Positions 11,325 through 24,229 are shown, counted from the first letter of the stretch. The stretch is 64,000 bases of DNA from Stomorhina lunata (GCA_933228675.1 OW121743.1:49820422-49884421); one strand, 5' to 3'. Numbers and translations: made by a program. Notes: generated by a model from the letters alone, not told the origin.

Positions 11325-12310
11325 TTTTTATATCCACCATCAAAAAGAATGGGGGGTATATTGAGATTGTCATTCCGTTTGCAATTTCCTTAATATTGGC
11401 TAAAAAAACCAAAATTGAAGTATATTCTGAGTCCTTATGAGCGATGTCCGCCTGTCTGTTGTCGGCACGATAAAACCTTAACGAAAGGATATAGGTCACT
11501 GAAATTTGGCACAAATATTCTTCACTTCTTGGAAAATTTTGGTATTGAAATCGGGCAAAATCGGTTAACATTTGACCATAGCTCTCGTATAACCTCATCT
11601 AGGCTAATCGCTTATTTGCTAATAAATGACAAATTAAAATAGCTATGATGACAAAACTTGGTACCTAGAAGTTCTACATAAGCACTAGGCAGCATATAAA
11701 ATTTCATCGAAATCGGTTCACATTTAACCTTAGCTCCCACACAAGAAACTTACGGAAACGGCCTAAATTCCACCTGAAATACACTTAAATGCCAATAAAT
11801 GTTAAACTCTAATAGCTTTGGCCACTAAATTTAGCACAAGGAAGTCTTATGTGAATACCAGACCGTGTGCAAAATTTTGTCACAATCGGTCAAAATTTGA
11901 CCATAGCTCCCATATGAAAAACTTACGGAAACACAAAAATACATAAAGAAAATAAAACGGTTTATGTCCGTCTTTCCGTTAGATAAAAGCGCAATGGCGA
12001 TCGAAAAGATTTGAAGTTACATTCAGTATATGTGAACCGGTCTACGAAAAGGGAAAATGGGGCTTATGATTCAAAAAGAAAATTTTGAAAAATTAGCTAA
12101 AAATTTCGAAAAATTTTAAATTTGCGTCATAAGCCAGCTTTTTATAGACCGGGTAACATATTAAGTCCAGACTTATCAATGACCAGACTTACATACGGTA
12201 GATGCATTAGGAACTCCTAACAAAACATATGAACCTGCCATGTTACTATCAACATATTTATCTTAACTACATATTAAGTACAACGAAACGTATTTAATAG
12301 CATATTAATA

Positions 12311-13727
12311 TTAAGACTTTATTTTGAAAGTGGAATAAGTCCATATTCCAAAAAAATTGAGTCAATGATGGGGAAAGGTTCTGCAATTGTGGATCTTATT
12401 ATGCGAAAAATAATTAATTTTAAATTTACAAAACTTACTGAAATATTGACAGTCAAACATTTTGTAGTTAACGATTTGATACAAATTTTTATTTTGAAAG
12501 TAATTTAAGTCCCACATATTTTTCAATTTAATAGAAAAAAATATTCAAACAAAATAAAAATTTCAAATTTAATTGTTTTGAAAGTGGATTAAGACCAAAA
12601 CCTTTTTAATTTCAGAAGGAAATGTTTCTTCAAACAAAATAATAATTAAAATTCTTTTTTTGAAAGTGGGTTATGTCCTATGCATTTTAAATATAGAATA
12701 TTTTATAAAAATTTACTTTTTATAGGAAATTTTTCAAAAATTTACTTTTTATAGGAAATTTTTCAAAAATTTACTTTTTATAGGAAATTTTTCAAAAATT
12801 TACTTTTTACAGGAAAGTTTTCAAAAATTTACTTTTTATAGGAAATATTTCAGAAATTTACTTTTTATAGAAAATTTTTCAAAAATTTACTTTTTATAGG
12901 AAATTTTTCAAAAACTTACTTTTTATAGGAAATTTTTCAAAAATTTACTTTTTATAGGAAATTTTTCAAAAATATACTTTTTATAGGAAATTTTTCAAAA
13001 ATTTACTTTTTATAGGAAATTTTTCAAAAATTTACTTTTTATAGGAAATTTCTCAAAAATTTACTTTTTATAGGAAATTTTTCAAAAATTTACTTTTTAT
13101 AGGAAATTTTTCAAAAATTTACTTTTTATAGGAAATTTTTCAAAAATTTAATTTTTATAGGAAATTTTTCAAAAATTTACTTTTTATAGGAAATTTTTTA
13201 GAAATTTACTTTTTATAGAAAATTTTTCAAAAATTTACTTTTTATAGGAAATTTTTCAAAAATTTACTTTTTATAGGAAATTTTTCAAAAATTTACTTTT
13301 TATAGGAAATTTTTCAAAAATATACTTTTTATAGGAAATTTTTCAAAAATTTACTTTTTATAGGAAATTTTTCAATAGTTTACTTTTTATAGGAAATTTC
13401 TCAAAAATTTACTTTTTATAGGAAATTTTTCAAAAATTTACTTTTTATAGGAAATTTTTCAAAAATTTACTTTTTATAGGAAATTTTTCAAAAATTTACT
13501 TTTTATAGGAAATTTTTCAAAAATTTACTTTTTATAGGAAATTTTTCAAAAATTTAATTTTTATAGGAAATTTTTCAAAAATTTACTTTTTATAGGTTCT
13601 GATCAAAACCTAAGATTTTGTTCACTAAAATTGGTCACCTATATTTTTTAAAACACTAAAACGCAAAACCCTTTGTTTCTCAATTTAAAAAAAATGGACT
13701 TAGTCCACTTTGAAAATAAGGTCTTCA
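12311..13727. mobile_element. TA-flanked MITE with ~34-bp TIRs and internal minisatellite
   Basis: TA dinucleotides flank the ends (12309-12310 and 13728-13729). The inverted ends share AAGAC, TTATTTT, AAAGTGGA and TAAGTCCAT, with few mismatches. The terminal phrase TTTTGAAAGTGG...TAAGTCC recurs inside as direct copies near 12490, 12575 and 12657. Family-A sequence continues on both sides, so this is a nested insertion. TA duplication suggests Tc1/mariner-type mobilisation. No transposase. About two thirds of it is the 29-bp repeat at 12697-13600. Confidence 0.8.
12697..13600. repeat. 29-bp minisatellite, ~31 copies
   Basis: The unit, built from GGAAATTTTTCAAAAA and TTTACTTTTTATA, is repeated about 31 times with single-base variants (for example TATACTTT, TTAATTTT, TCTCAAAA). 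It is highly homogeneous. It lies inside the MITE at 12311-13727. Confidence 0.95.
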
Positions 13728-13919
13728 TATAAAACTATACCCGGTTATAGGACAAAATTTTGTGGAGAGTAAATACTAGGGAAACCACTTAAATATGATA
13801 CATTTAAATGTCCAACTATAAAGCTATTGCAAATGAATTTAGTCCAATTATTTTATCTATAATACCACACTTGGTCCACATTTTGAATTAGTTGCACCTC
13901 ATAGATATATGAGATATGT

Positions 13920-16214
13920 TTTTATACCCACCATATATTGAGATTGTTTGTAATTTCCTTAATATTGGCTCAAAAATTAAAAAAATTCTGAATCCTTATG
14001 CAATTTTAAGACGATTGAGCGATGTCCGTCTGTCTGTCCGTCCGTCCGTATGTCTGTCTGTTGAAATCACGATAACGCCTAAACGAAAGGAGATAGATCA
14101 CTGAAGCTTAGTAAAAACATTCTTCATCTATGAAAAATTTTGGTATTGAAATTGGGCAAAATCGGTTAATATTTGACCATAGCTCCCGTATAACCTCGCC
14201 TACTCTAATCGCTTATTTGCTAATAAATAACAAACTATAATAGCTATGATGATAAAATTTGGTATATAGAAGTTTTAAATAAGCCCTAGGCAGCATATAC
14301 AATTTCATAAAAATCGGTTAACATTTAGTCATAGCTCCCATACAAAAAACTTACGGAAACAGCCAAAATTTCACCTAAAATACACTTAAATGCCAATAAA
14401 TCCAAATCTATAAAAAATATAACCACTAAATTTAGTACGAGGAGGTCTTATGTTAATGCCAACTAGTGTCAGAATCGGTCACCATTTGACCATAGCTCTG
14501 TCCGTCAGATAAAAGCGCGATAGCGCTTTAACGAAAAGGGCTACAACAGCAAAACTTTACAAAAGGAAGTCCTATGTAAATGCCAGCCAGTGTGCAAAAT
14601 TTTGTTGCAATCAGTTACTATTTGACTAAAGCTCCCATACAAAAAACTTACGGAAACTCAAAAATTCAAAAAGAAAAGGAGATTTATGTCCGTCTGTCCG
14701 TCAGATAAAAGCGCGACAGCTCCTTAACTACAACAGCTAGAGAGACAAAATTTTACAAAAGTATTTTTGATGTGTAATAAAAGTTGTGTGCTGAAAATGG
14801 GCTCCCATATAACCCGCCCCGGGAAACACATGAATGCTGATAAATTGAGTACAATTGTAATAGTTATGACGACTAAATTTAGAATAGAAACGTTTTATGC
14901 AACTATTGGTCAGTATATCAAATTTTATAGGAATCGGTCCATATTTGACCAGGACCAAGGACCAGTTAAAAGCTATTAAATTAGAAGCTGTGTTAGCTAT
15001 TGTCACTAAATTTTGCAAATATAGGCTGTATATAGGTACCAGCTAGTGTGTGAGATTTTGTTGCAATCGGTCAACATTTGGCTATAATTCTTAGATATGT
15101 ATTACATTCCCTTTTTTTATATCTACAATCAAAAAGATTTGGAGGTACAAGCAGCATATTAATATTATGTATATGGTAGATGCGTTTGGAACTCCTAACA
15201 AAATATATGGACCCGTCGTATTACACTCAGAATATTATGTAAGTAAAATTAACTTAAAATGTAATTTGAAATGAATGAATATTCATTTAAAAACCGGTCA
15301 ACTGATTTTTCATTCAAATTCAACAAATATTTCATTTAAATTTAACTGACAAATATTTAAACTACATTTTCAGTTTTAAAAACGGAATATTCAGTTGTTT
15401 TCAAAAAAATTACTGACAAAAATTTAAACTACATTTTTAGTATAAAAAACGGAAATTTTCATTTATTTTTAAAAAATTGAATGATAAAAAACTACGTAAA
15501 ATTTCCGTAGAACGGACAATTTTCATTTGTTTTTGTAATTAACGTAACATAAAAGACGAAACCATAAAAAGGTTATATCCTTTAAGCATCAAAAAACCAA
15601 ACAGACAAAACAAATTTTGTTGTTTGCTTAGGCCATACCCCGTGATAGGCGGCCAGTATTATAAAAAGTTTCTTCAGTAAGCAAACCTAAGATACTTAAG
15701 AAAAAACAATAATTAAACAAATACGAATTATATTTGATACAATAATTGAAAAAATATATAAAAACTAAACAACTGATATTTTCAAATGTTACGGATTTTC
15801 AGTATTTTTTTGCAGGTTGTTTTTTAAACAAATGTGTAAATATGTTAAAAATCAATTTTCATATAAATTTAAATGAATATTCATTTGAAAACAACATAAC
15901 CGAAAATTTCCTAAACAACATACAATCAGTTACTGTAATAATTTCCTGAGTGTACTATTAACTTCTTTATCCTATTCCTTCTTATTTAACAACTTACGAG
16001 TATTAATGTAAAAACATACCCGGTTACGATAACGAATTTTTTTCAAAGTAAATTAATACTAGGGAAACCACTTACACACTTACACACCAATTTGGTCCAC
16101 GTTTTGAATTTGCTGCAACCTCGTAGATATATGAGATATATTTCAAAATTTAACACAACTTGATGGTGGGTATATAAGATTCGGCACAGCCGAATATAAC
16201 ACTCTTACTTGTTT
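13920..16214 (+). mobile_element. Helentron-like family A copy A3
   Basis: The 5' end TTTATACCCACCAT is at about 13920, directly abutting truncated A2. GCGATGTCCGTCTGTCTGTC lies near 14020. The 3' end is intact: TTGATGGTGGGTATATAAGA, hairpin ATTCGGC-ACA-GCCGAAT (about 16179-16195), then CTTACTTGTTT to 16214. A family-C MITE interrupts it at 15224-15952. The head-to-tail A2-A3 arrangement is a pattern known for Helitron-like elements. No protein-coding capacity. Confidence 0.75.
15224..15952 (+). mobile_element. Family C MITE, copy C1 (TA target duplication)
   Basis: The ends CACTCAGAATATTAT and, inverted, CACTCAGGAAATTATTA are flanked by TA (15222-15223 and 15953-15954). Removing it rebuilds the family-A sequence GTATTACTATTAAC. 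It is 729 bp long, with no transposase. The small ORF inside (about 67 codons) recurs in C3 only because the copies are similar. TA duplication points to a Tc1/mariner-type source. Confidence 0.85.
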
Positions 16215-16235
16215 ACGCTGTAACTAAGTCGATGT

Positions 16236-18048
16236 CAGAGGTTCGAAAGGCTCAATTCCTAATTCCATATTTTAAAATCAAATTTATTTTAGTGTTTATA
16301 TCATTCCCATAATACATTCACCTGAATCAAGTCATAAGCCTTAACTTTTAAGAATTAATTCTTAGGGAATTTAAAATCAGTTAGATTTAATTTAAATTAT
16401 TTCAATTCTTAATCTTATACAAAAATAATTAAAAATTTTATAAACAAATCATTTTGTAAAGGCATACAAAAATAAATGTATTCAAACGAACCCTACAGTT
16501 CCAAAATATATAATACCTATAAAAGAGCGGAATAAAATAAATCTCAACGAAACAAGTTCTTAACCATAAAATAAGTTTCAGAATTGCATTAGGGATTAAA
16601 TATCATTTAATACCCATGAAAAAAAGTCCCCATTTTAGAGGATAAAGAAATGACTCTTTCTTAAGTTATTGGGTTAAAAAAGGGTTTTTAAGCTGAGATG
16701 ATTTCCATCTCGATTTTAACAAAACCGTGGACTTGGTTTGTCTAAAAAACATGTATGAAAAGTCATATGATTAAAATGTGATTTATTCATTATCGACATA
16801 CATACATATGTATATATACATTTTCTAATTGTACTGAATTTTGTAATTGTATTCTAATTCCATCATAATTGTGTATGTATCTCAGCTATGTAATATATCT
16901 TCCTGCTAAGGGACTGATGTTTTTTAGACCTGTAGGGCATATACAAATAACATTTTTGTGGAAAAATTCAAAAATTTATTAAGTTGACTTAGGCGAAATT
17001 TAAAAAAATAAAAAAATTTTTTGTTATTGGTCATAAGATCAGAAAAACTATTTAAAATAAAATATAGATACACATAAAACTAAAGATTTTTTGTACACAT
17101 AATCTATAATATCATCCAGATTCGAAAACATATAAAATCCATTATTTCGCAGCAACAGAACAAAACCAGAGATAATATATTCTTACATATTACCACATTT
17201 TACATGTATATGTATGTATTTACTAAAACTAATGTCACAAAAAACAAATTATTTTTATAAATTTTTTTTAGAAAAAATTTTTAATTAAGCAGATTCCTTC
17301 ACTGATTGAATTTCTGGTAAAGATTAGGTCATTATAAAGGAAGGACCATTAATATTACTATATTCCTGCATATCTAAATATCTTTTAAAAGTTATAGTTT
17401 AACAAATAAATGCAAAATATACACAAGTTTGCGGTGAAATAGCCACATTAGGGTAGTTCCGTTTTTTTGAGCGAACATTAAAGAATACATGCATACTTTT
17501 ATTAAATGTGTATGCTTTCTGATAAAACATAAGAATATTTTAATAGGTTATGATAAATTTTGTTCTATTTTATATCTAGGGTTTTTACAAACAATGTATA
17601 TCGCACTTGATCCAATAATACCCTATAAATTAAAACTTCAATTTTCGTTTTTTGGTTTGATACACTTTTATTCAATGAGTGGTATAGTTTAAAAAACTTT
17701 TCCCTCGAAAAAGTCAGAATTTAAGTTTTTGATTTAAAATCAAGTATCTTTAGTTTATATCCACCCTAATGATTTGCACAAAATGAATTACCAAAAAATA
17801 TTTTAATTCAATTTGGACTGGTTTTAATTAAGAATAAAAAATGTTAATTCAAATTGGAGTAGAGGAATGAAGAAACATTTTATTCATTCAAGTTGATTTT
17901 AAATTCCCATGTGAATCAATTCACTAAGAATTAAAAATCAACACATTTTTTTTAATTGTTTTATGGGAATTAAACTTAAGGTATTGTTAAATCATTTTTG
18001 AATTCCTAGGAATTAAGCTAATATTTAATTAAGCCTTTCGAAGCTCTG
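16236..18048 (+). mobile_element. hAT-type non-autonomous element, family E copy E1
   Basis: The TIRs CAGAGGTTCGAAAGGCT and, inverted, CAGAGCTTCGAAAGGCT bound a 1813-bp element. A perfect 8-bp duplication GTCGATGT stands on both sides (16228-16235 and 18049-18056), as expected for the hAT superfamily. No transposase is encoded; a 67-codon ORF near 17489-17692 is shared with E3 but shows no domain. E2 and E3 are close relatives. Confidence 0.9.
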
Positions 18049-18056
18049 GTCGATGT

Positions 18057-18637
18057 TTATACCAGAGTCTTCCTTTATTTCTGTATTGTATTGCTCAGTT
18101 TGTGTTTATATCTATGTCTTGGTCCTCATCTAGTATCTTAAGTCTATACGTGTCTTCCTCTATTTTCGGTTCTTATAATTGTGGCCTTTTACTGTCATCA
18201 TCAGGGTATTTGTCTACACTCACTTTACAATTATACAAGATTTGCTTTTGTATCCCCATCACCATCATTGTTGTAATTGCATTTTTTTTATAGATTTTTT
18301 TTGTTATATTTATTTGTTTGAATTTTTTATATTGCTTTAACTGTTGCTCCCTTTCCTATTTAATGTAAGCGTATGAGTATGCTTTCTTATGCTATTCTTT
18401 GGTTAAATTAAGTTTCCATTAGACTTCCTCTTAAAGTTTGTTTCCATTATCATTGTCAGTCATCAGCATCATTGTTGTTTGTTGTTCCTTGGCTGTTGTC
18501 TGCTTTTTCTTGGTAACTTATTGTTGTCATCACTGCGACTCTGGTTGGTGGTGGTGCTGCTTCTGGTGATGATGCTGTGAGTTCTTCCTGCTTTCCTGTC
18601 TAACTTGGCTGATTGTTGAACTTTATATGTTTGAGTG
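18057..18637. other. Unique-looking CT/GT-rich DNA
   Basis: This stretch is less AT-rich than its surroundings, with TTGTTGT, CATCATCA and GTGGTGGTG runs (18420-18570). No ORF with recognisable domains and no repeat ends were seen. It could be low-copy host sequence (for example untranslated or intronic) between E1 and C2. Confidence 0.4.
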
Positions 18638-18639
18638 TA

Positions 18640-19360
18640 CACTCAGAATATTATGTAAGTAAATTTAACTTAAAATGTAATTTGAAATGAATGAATATTC
18701 ATTTAAAAACCGGTTAACTGATTTTTCATTCAAATTCGATAAATATTTCATTTAAATTTAACTGACAAATATTTAAACTACATTTTCAGTTTTAAAACAG
18801 AATATTCAGTTGTTTTCAAAAAAATTACTGACAAAAATTTAAACTACATTTTTAGTATAAAAAACGGAAATTTTCATTTATTTTTAAAAAATTGAATGGT
18901 AAAAAACTACATAAAATTTCCGTAAAACGGACAATTTTCATTTGTTTTTGTAATTAACGTAATATAAAAGACGAAACCATAAAAGGTTATATCCTATCAA
19001 AAAACCAAACAGACAAAACAAAGTTTGTTGTTTGCTTAGGCCATACCCCGTGATAGGCGGCCAGTATTATAAAAAGTTTCCTCAGTAAGCAAACCTAAGA
19101 TACTTAAGGAAAACCAATAATTCAACAAATACGAATTATATTTGATACAATAATTGAAAAAATATATAAAAACTAAACAACTGATATTTTCAAATGTTAC
19201 GGATTTTTAGTATTTTTTTGTAGGTTGTTTTTTAAACAAATGTAGAAATATGTTAAAAATCAATTTTCATGTAAATTTAAATGAATATTCATTTGAAAAC
19301 AACATAACCGAAAATTTCATAAACAACTTACATTCAGTTACTGTAATAATTTCCTGAGTG
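18640..19360 (+). mobile_element. Family C MITE, copy C2
   Basis: 721 bp with the same termini as C1 and TA on both sides (18638-18639 and 19361-19362). It is nearly identical to C1 apart from small indels, so the family amplified fairly recently. Confidence 0.87.
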
Positions 19361-19362
19361 TA

Positions 19363-20407
19363 TGTATGAAAAGTTTTTTATTATTTTTTTTTATACTTTT
19401 TATTTAAAAAGTTTATTTCTGCATTTGAGTCCTTTGTCTTCCTTTTGTGTGTGTAGGTCGGAGTATATTGTTGGCTTTTCTTATTTAAAGAAAAATAATC
19501 GTATTTTTAGGAGTATATTTCAATGTAGCCTCTAAATTCTATAGGTTTTTGATATATTATTGCTCTTTTCTACAAATATATTCTACAAATAATAAAACTT
19601 TTTTCTTTCTTGCTGTTGGCATCAGCAAAAATAAAAAGAATTTTCATTTAAAATTAATTTTGAGTTTTATTGTATTTTTATTTGTGCTATATAATAGCAC
19701 TTCCAGCTTAAATGAAGTGTGTAGATGACACCAAATATTTACTTTAATTTCAAATAACTTTTATAAACTTGATTATTGTTTATGAATATTTTGTTGCCTA
19801 GTAAATATTTACATACACATAAATTTTGATATTTTAATAATATTAAAAAATTGTGTACTTAATAACATAAAGTAAAAAATGGAATATGTTAAAGACAAAC
19901 CCTTAGCTCTAGATATAAACGAAAACATAGATTAGGACATAGACCAAGACATAGACCCGGCTAGCAATTTGGTGATTTTTAAGGATAATATCAGCAAAAT
20001 GAGTCTTTCGAGATTCATATAGATGATCAAAAACTGATTAATCAGCTTGGTGATCTAAAAAAGATTCCAAAAAAACTCCTAAAAACGCTTAGAAAACGAC
20101 TAGTTTACAAAAGCACAAACAATTCTTGTCGAATGTGTGCAGTAAAAATTGTATCGTGCAAAACGATCCTAATACGACTGTTTTTTAAGTTTTGTAATCA
20201 AAAAAGACCACAAAAAGACTCAGAAAATACCCTGAAAGCGACTATTTGAAAGCAGAGTGTATGCAATCAGTTTGGTGATCAAAAAAGTGTACAAAAAGAC
20301 TCATAGACGTTTAGCAAGCGACTGGTTAAAAATAGCACAAAAAATCTTATAAAATGTGCGTAATACAACTATTTTTAGATGATAAAAAAAATACCACAAA
20401 AAGACTC
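19363..20407. other. AT-rich DNA with a degenerate ~110-bp repeat
   Basis: From about 19960 to 20400 phrases such as TTTGGTGATCAAAAA, CAAAAAGACTC and AGCGACT recur in diverged tandem arrangement. No gene or mobile-element end was recognised in the remainder. Confidence 0.4.
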
Positions 20408-20600
20408 GTATCTCATTATGGGTGATGTGGCTTAGTTGGTTAGTATGTCGACTACTGACATATCATATTCAGCAGCCTAGGGTCGATCCTCGGTCTCGGC
20501 AACCTCAATTTCTGTAAATATTAACGCAACTTCACTGTTCTAAAAATAGATATGAAGTGTTCTAAAAATAGATATACTGTTTTAAGTAATAAAAAGCTTT
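20408..20600 (+). repeat. tRNA-derived SINE-like element
   Basis: The head has an A-box-like TGGCTTAGTTGG (about 20428-20439) and, roughly 40 bases on, a B-box-like GGGTCGATCCT (about 20480-20490), the spacing of an internal pol III promoter. No clean cloverleaf or acceptor stem forms, so it is not a functional tRNA. The segment after the head, GGTCTCGGCAAC and on, recurs truncated at 1030. Confidence 0.55.
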
Positions 20601-20850
20601 ATTCTTTTTTTTAAACAAAACTAGCAAAATGTGTGCAGTCATATTCTAATCAACAAAACGAGTTATTACAGACTCTTTGTGAAGAGTCGCTCGAAGGGTA
20701 CCATTTTCTCACACAAAAAGATAATTTTATACCATAACTTATATCGTAAATGATCATTGTAATCAGGGCTGCTAGATACTTTTTGGTCACCATCCCCAAA
20801 TTTAGAAATTTTTAGCCCCAAAAATCCCCAATTCACAAAAAAGCGTAATT

Positions 20851-21122
20851 AGGGTAGGGGGGGCCATTTGCCATAGGGAAATTTAACTTATTTTTTTTTT
20901 GATGCTGTAATCGATTTTATATTCCATGGATGGGGCACATTGGCCGCTTTTAGTTAATTTGCTTTTTTTTTTAATTTGATACATAAGCAAAAGCCATAGG
21001 CAATCTAAACCAACATAGTTTAAAGCTATCATATGTAGGTACCTATGAAGAACAAAAAAAAAAAAAGGTAAGAAACCTAGAGAACTTTAAAAAAAAGTGG
21101 CAAATGCTCCCCTTTCTACCCT
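20851..21122. mobile_element. Small MITE nested in the hAT-like element
   Basis: The ends AGGGTAG...GGCCATTTGCCA and the inverted AGGGTAGAAAGGGGAGCA with TTTGCCA form imperfect TIRs of about 24 bp, with TA at each border. About 272 bp, non-coding. Confidence 0.55.
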
Positions 21123-21771
21123 ACTTACATTTCTTTATTCAATTGAATTAAGAGATTGATTTTATTAACATAAAAATAGTTTTGTATGCTTGCAATATAT
21201 ATCACTACATATTTAAATAATAAAATATTGGAAATCTAGTATTTCGTAAATTTTAGAATCATCAAACTCATGAGAATTACATGAGTAAAACATAAGTCTA
21301 CTTTCACACCAGTCAAGTTTGGCTCATCAAATCTTGAGTTTGTATGAGAAAAAGCTGACGGATTTGAAATTGATAACAAACTTGAAATTGATAACAAACT
21401 TGACCGTACTTTCAAAATTGAACATTTGTATGAAATTTAAGAAAAACTGGTGATGTATATGAAACAGCACTTACTTTTTTGAACTAAATTTGTTAACATT
21501 TCAGTTGTCGGTTGAAATTCTTGACAACAAATTTTGTTATTATTATGATATTCTTATTAAAGATAATATAGTTGAAAACGAAGTTTTGTTAAACTCAAAA
21601 CAAAAAATACTCGCTCTACACAGGCACTGCTTGCACCTTGACGTCTCTAACATTTACTTTGACAGTTCGCGCACAGTTTAAGTATGTGTATATGATGTGT
21701 ATATGTGTATCTTTAAATTTATAAACTTTCGGATATGGTTTTTTAGTTTGTAAAAGAAAGTTTATTAACAA

Positions 21772-21952
21772 AAAACAGTCGAACTTCTCTAACTTGAACT
21801 TCTATTATTTGAATTTTCCATAAGTTGAAGCAAATTTCATTTTTAAATTTAGCGTTCTTAAATTTGATTCCCAAAGTTAAAGTCTCCATAAGTTGAAGCT
21901 TTTTTTAGAATAATGGTGATTCAATTTATAGAAGTTCGACCATATGAAGTTT
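21772..21952. mobile_element. Small MITE, pogo/Tigger-like ends
   Basis: CAGTCGAACTTCTCTAA on the left and TTATAGAAGTTCGAC on the right are inverted. Inside, ACTTGAACTTC and CATAAGTTGAAGC repeat. Ends of the CAGTCGA type are common in pogo-like elements; a TA duplication is not clear here. Confidence 0.4.
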
Positions 21953-22113
21953 TAAATCTACAGGTTCAAATTTCCCAAAAAAAATACCCAACAAATTTAA
22001 GTGAATCCCCAACAAAATCCCCAAGCCCCAAACCAAATCTTTTCGCCTTTTTGAAGATTGAATATCCCCAACTTTGGGGCCAAAACCCCAAATCTGGCAG
22101 CCCTTATTATAAT

Positions 22114-23043
22114 CGTGCAGTGAGATCAAAGAGACTCATATTTGATTAAAATTTTCCAAAAATTCTAACTGGGGACTGACACATGGACCAAGGCATAGAC
22201 TGAGACATAAACTAAAATGGAAACATTTCCCTCTGTATTTAAAATTAAAAAATCTTTATCATATTTCTTACAAGTTTAGCGGATGTGTTTTGCACATAAA
22301 CGCATATTTGTATACAAATCGCTTTTCCCCATATTAACTTTCCATATTATTTGATATAACCAAAGAAGCGATGGCAATACAAATTTTGCTAAAGCAATAA
22401 TAACGATTATATGTTCCAAAATATTTGTTGATCTTTATCAGAATATCCCAGATGCACTTTGACTTTAATTCCATTACAATAAATTGGGGTTGTTAACAAT
22501 TTAATTTAATTTTCTACTTCATTAGATGTTAAGAAGGAAAATAATGTTAAAAAAATTGTAAAAGCTAATAAAAAATTGGGCTCATATTATTTAAAGTCAG
22601 TTACTGTGAAACAGAGACATCAACTGAAATTTTGTTTGAAGATGAAAGATTATCAGTTAACCCTTGTCACGCTTAAAGGCAATATGGATACAGTTGTACC
22701 ATCAAAATTGAATTATTTAGTTGTTAATTTTTTATCTTAAAGCTCTTATGTAAAAATTTGAAAAAAAGTAATTTACCACACCATTTTCAATTTCTTCTGA
22801 AAAAAATTCAAATGAAAATGATTAAAATCCAATGGATATTGGAAATTTACATTTGAAAATGGAAAAATTCCAAAAAAAAAGTAAGATTTTTTTTTAAACC
22901 GAGAAAACCTCAATTGAAAGTTAAAATTTTAATTTTAATTTAGTTCACAAAAGATCAAATGGAATTGAAAGTTTTTCATTTGAAAATTTTTTCAATTCCG
23001 AATTCTAATTTTTAATCATCACAACAAACCAAAACGATTAAAA
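22114..23043. other. AT-rich DNA, no gene seen
   Basis: No convincing ORF. Several short phrases are partly self-complementary (22800-23000, AAATGGAATTGAAAG-like). It ends at family-B element B1. Confidence 0.4.
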
Positions 23044-23733
23044 AACAAGTAAGAAAGTGCTATAGTCTGTCAAGACCAACCATACGATACCATTCACCAC
23101 TTAGGTCAAAGGTGTTCTTTTTCCTATATAAAGACAAATATTTGCTAAATTTTGCCATCATACAAAGATTTTCTCAAAACTTATATATTTAAGCTGTTTC
23201 CGCCACTTAGACTTATATGAGAGTCAGGGTCAAATGTGAACCGCTTATTTCGAAATTTGTCGAATTGATTACAGTTTTTACTGAGTTTGTATGGGAGCTA
23301 CGGTCAAATATGGACCGATTTCGAAATTTAGTACAGTGATTTTGGTTTATATAGGCAGTATTTGTTTAAAATTTCATGAAAAATATTGATATTTGTGGCC
23401 AAAATGTCAATTCCGGGAAGTGGGACCTATGGGAGGTACCATAAATAATGGACCAATTTTGACGAATTTCAATAGCCATGGTCCCACTATCAAAAACATT
23501 ATCTATTTTATCAAATTGTAATAAGAATTTCGACCTGTACTTTGATTACATGGTTTACATGGGGGTCCAGCCAGCTAGACGGACGGGCGGACATCGCTAA
23601 ATCGACTCAGAAAGTGATTCTAAGCCCATTGGTATACTAAAGGATGGGTCTAAGACAAATATTTCTATGCGTTACATACATCAGCACAAATTTATAATAC
23701 CTTTTCCACCTATGGTGGTGAAGGGTATAAAAA
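23044..23733 (-). mobile_element. Helentron-like family B copy B1, near complete
   Basis: On the minus strand the 5' end reads TATACCCTTCACCACCATAG with a small CCACC/GGTGG hairpin. The 3' end has GTGGTGAATGGTATCGTATG, an imperfect hairpin and TTTCTTACTTGTTT. About 690 bp, non-coding. The layout matches family A (subterminal inverted repeat, 3' hairpin, TTGTTT end) but the sequence is different, so it is a second family of the same type. Confidence 0.7.
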
Positions 23734-24229
23734 GAAATATCATGAAAAAAAAAAATGATATGTGTTTTATTTACGTTCACTTTTGATACCGCGAAATGGG
23801 TAACCCTTTACAATAGCTATAACGAACTAATTCAGTAGAGAAATTGAATACCACAAAATAAACTTTTGTTATAATAAATAAATATTTAATTCTAACAGTA
23901 CCAGTAGCCGAAGATGTTTTATAATTTTCGTAAATATCACGATCATTAATGAAACTCGTGACAATGAGTAACAAAAACATTTAGTTGAGACTGGGATGTT
24001 AAAAAAGTCGGTTGGTGCCGCTTTGGTAAAGACAAGATAAAAAAAAAATAAACAAAAAACAAAATTAAATTCCAATTTATAGCAACAAAATATACGATTC
24101 AAGAGAAAAAAGAAATATTGTCATGAACATTGTTGCCACGACGCTATTATTTTTGTAAACATTCGGAATATTTTTCGAAACAAAAATAAGTACTAGCATT
24201 AAATAATTTTAGATTTTTTTGTATAAATA
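23734..24229. other. AT-rich DNA, no gene seen
   Basis: Nothing recognisable was found between element B1 and the start of the large 31-bp array. Confidence 0.45.

Larger units (their letters stand above)
11325..13919 (+). mobile_element. Helentron-like family A copy A2 (3' end missing)
   Basis: The 5' end has TATATCCACCATCAAAAAGA, close to the family motif. The body contains the family phrases GAGCGATGTCCG near 11440, TTGACCATAGCTCC (several times) and the CGGTAGATGCATTAGGAACT block near 12190. A TA-flanked MITE is inserted at 12311-13727. After it the element resumes (AAAACTATACCCGGTTATAG) and runs to about 13919, where A3 begins. The 3' subterminal repeat and hairpin are absent, so A2 is truncated at the A2/A3 junction. 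No ORF. Confidence 0.68.
20764..22105. mobile_element. Decayed hAT-like non-autonomous element
   Basis: The left end CAGGGCTGCTAGAT and right end ATCTGGCAGCCCTT form ~13-bp TIRs of hAT style. The flanks ATTGTAAT and ATTATAAT are an 8-bp duplication with one mismatch. CCCCAA-rich phrases occur just inside both ends. Two smaller elements are nested inside. No transposase ORF. Confidence 0.65.

Noticed and set aside
12697..13600. CRISPR-like array
   Set aside because: Units are contiguous with no unique spacers, and the genome is eukaryotic; it is a minisatellite.
15746..15949. 67-codon ORF conserved in C1 and C3
   Set aside because: Shared only because the MITE copies are near-identical; no domain, and C2 breaks it.
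17489..17692. 67-codon ORF conserved in E1 and E3
   Set aside because: Same reason; E2 carries a frame-breaking difference in this segment.
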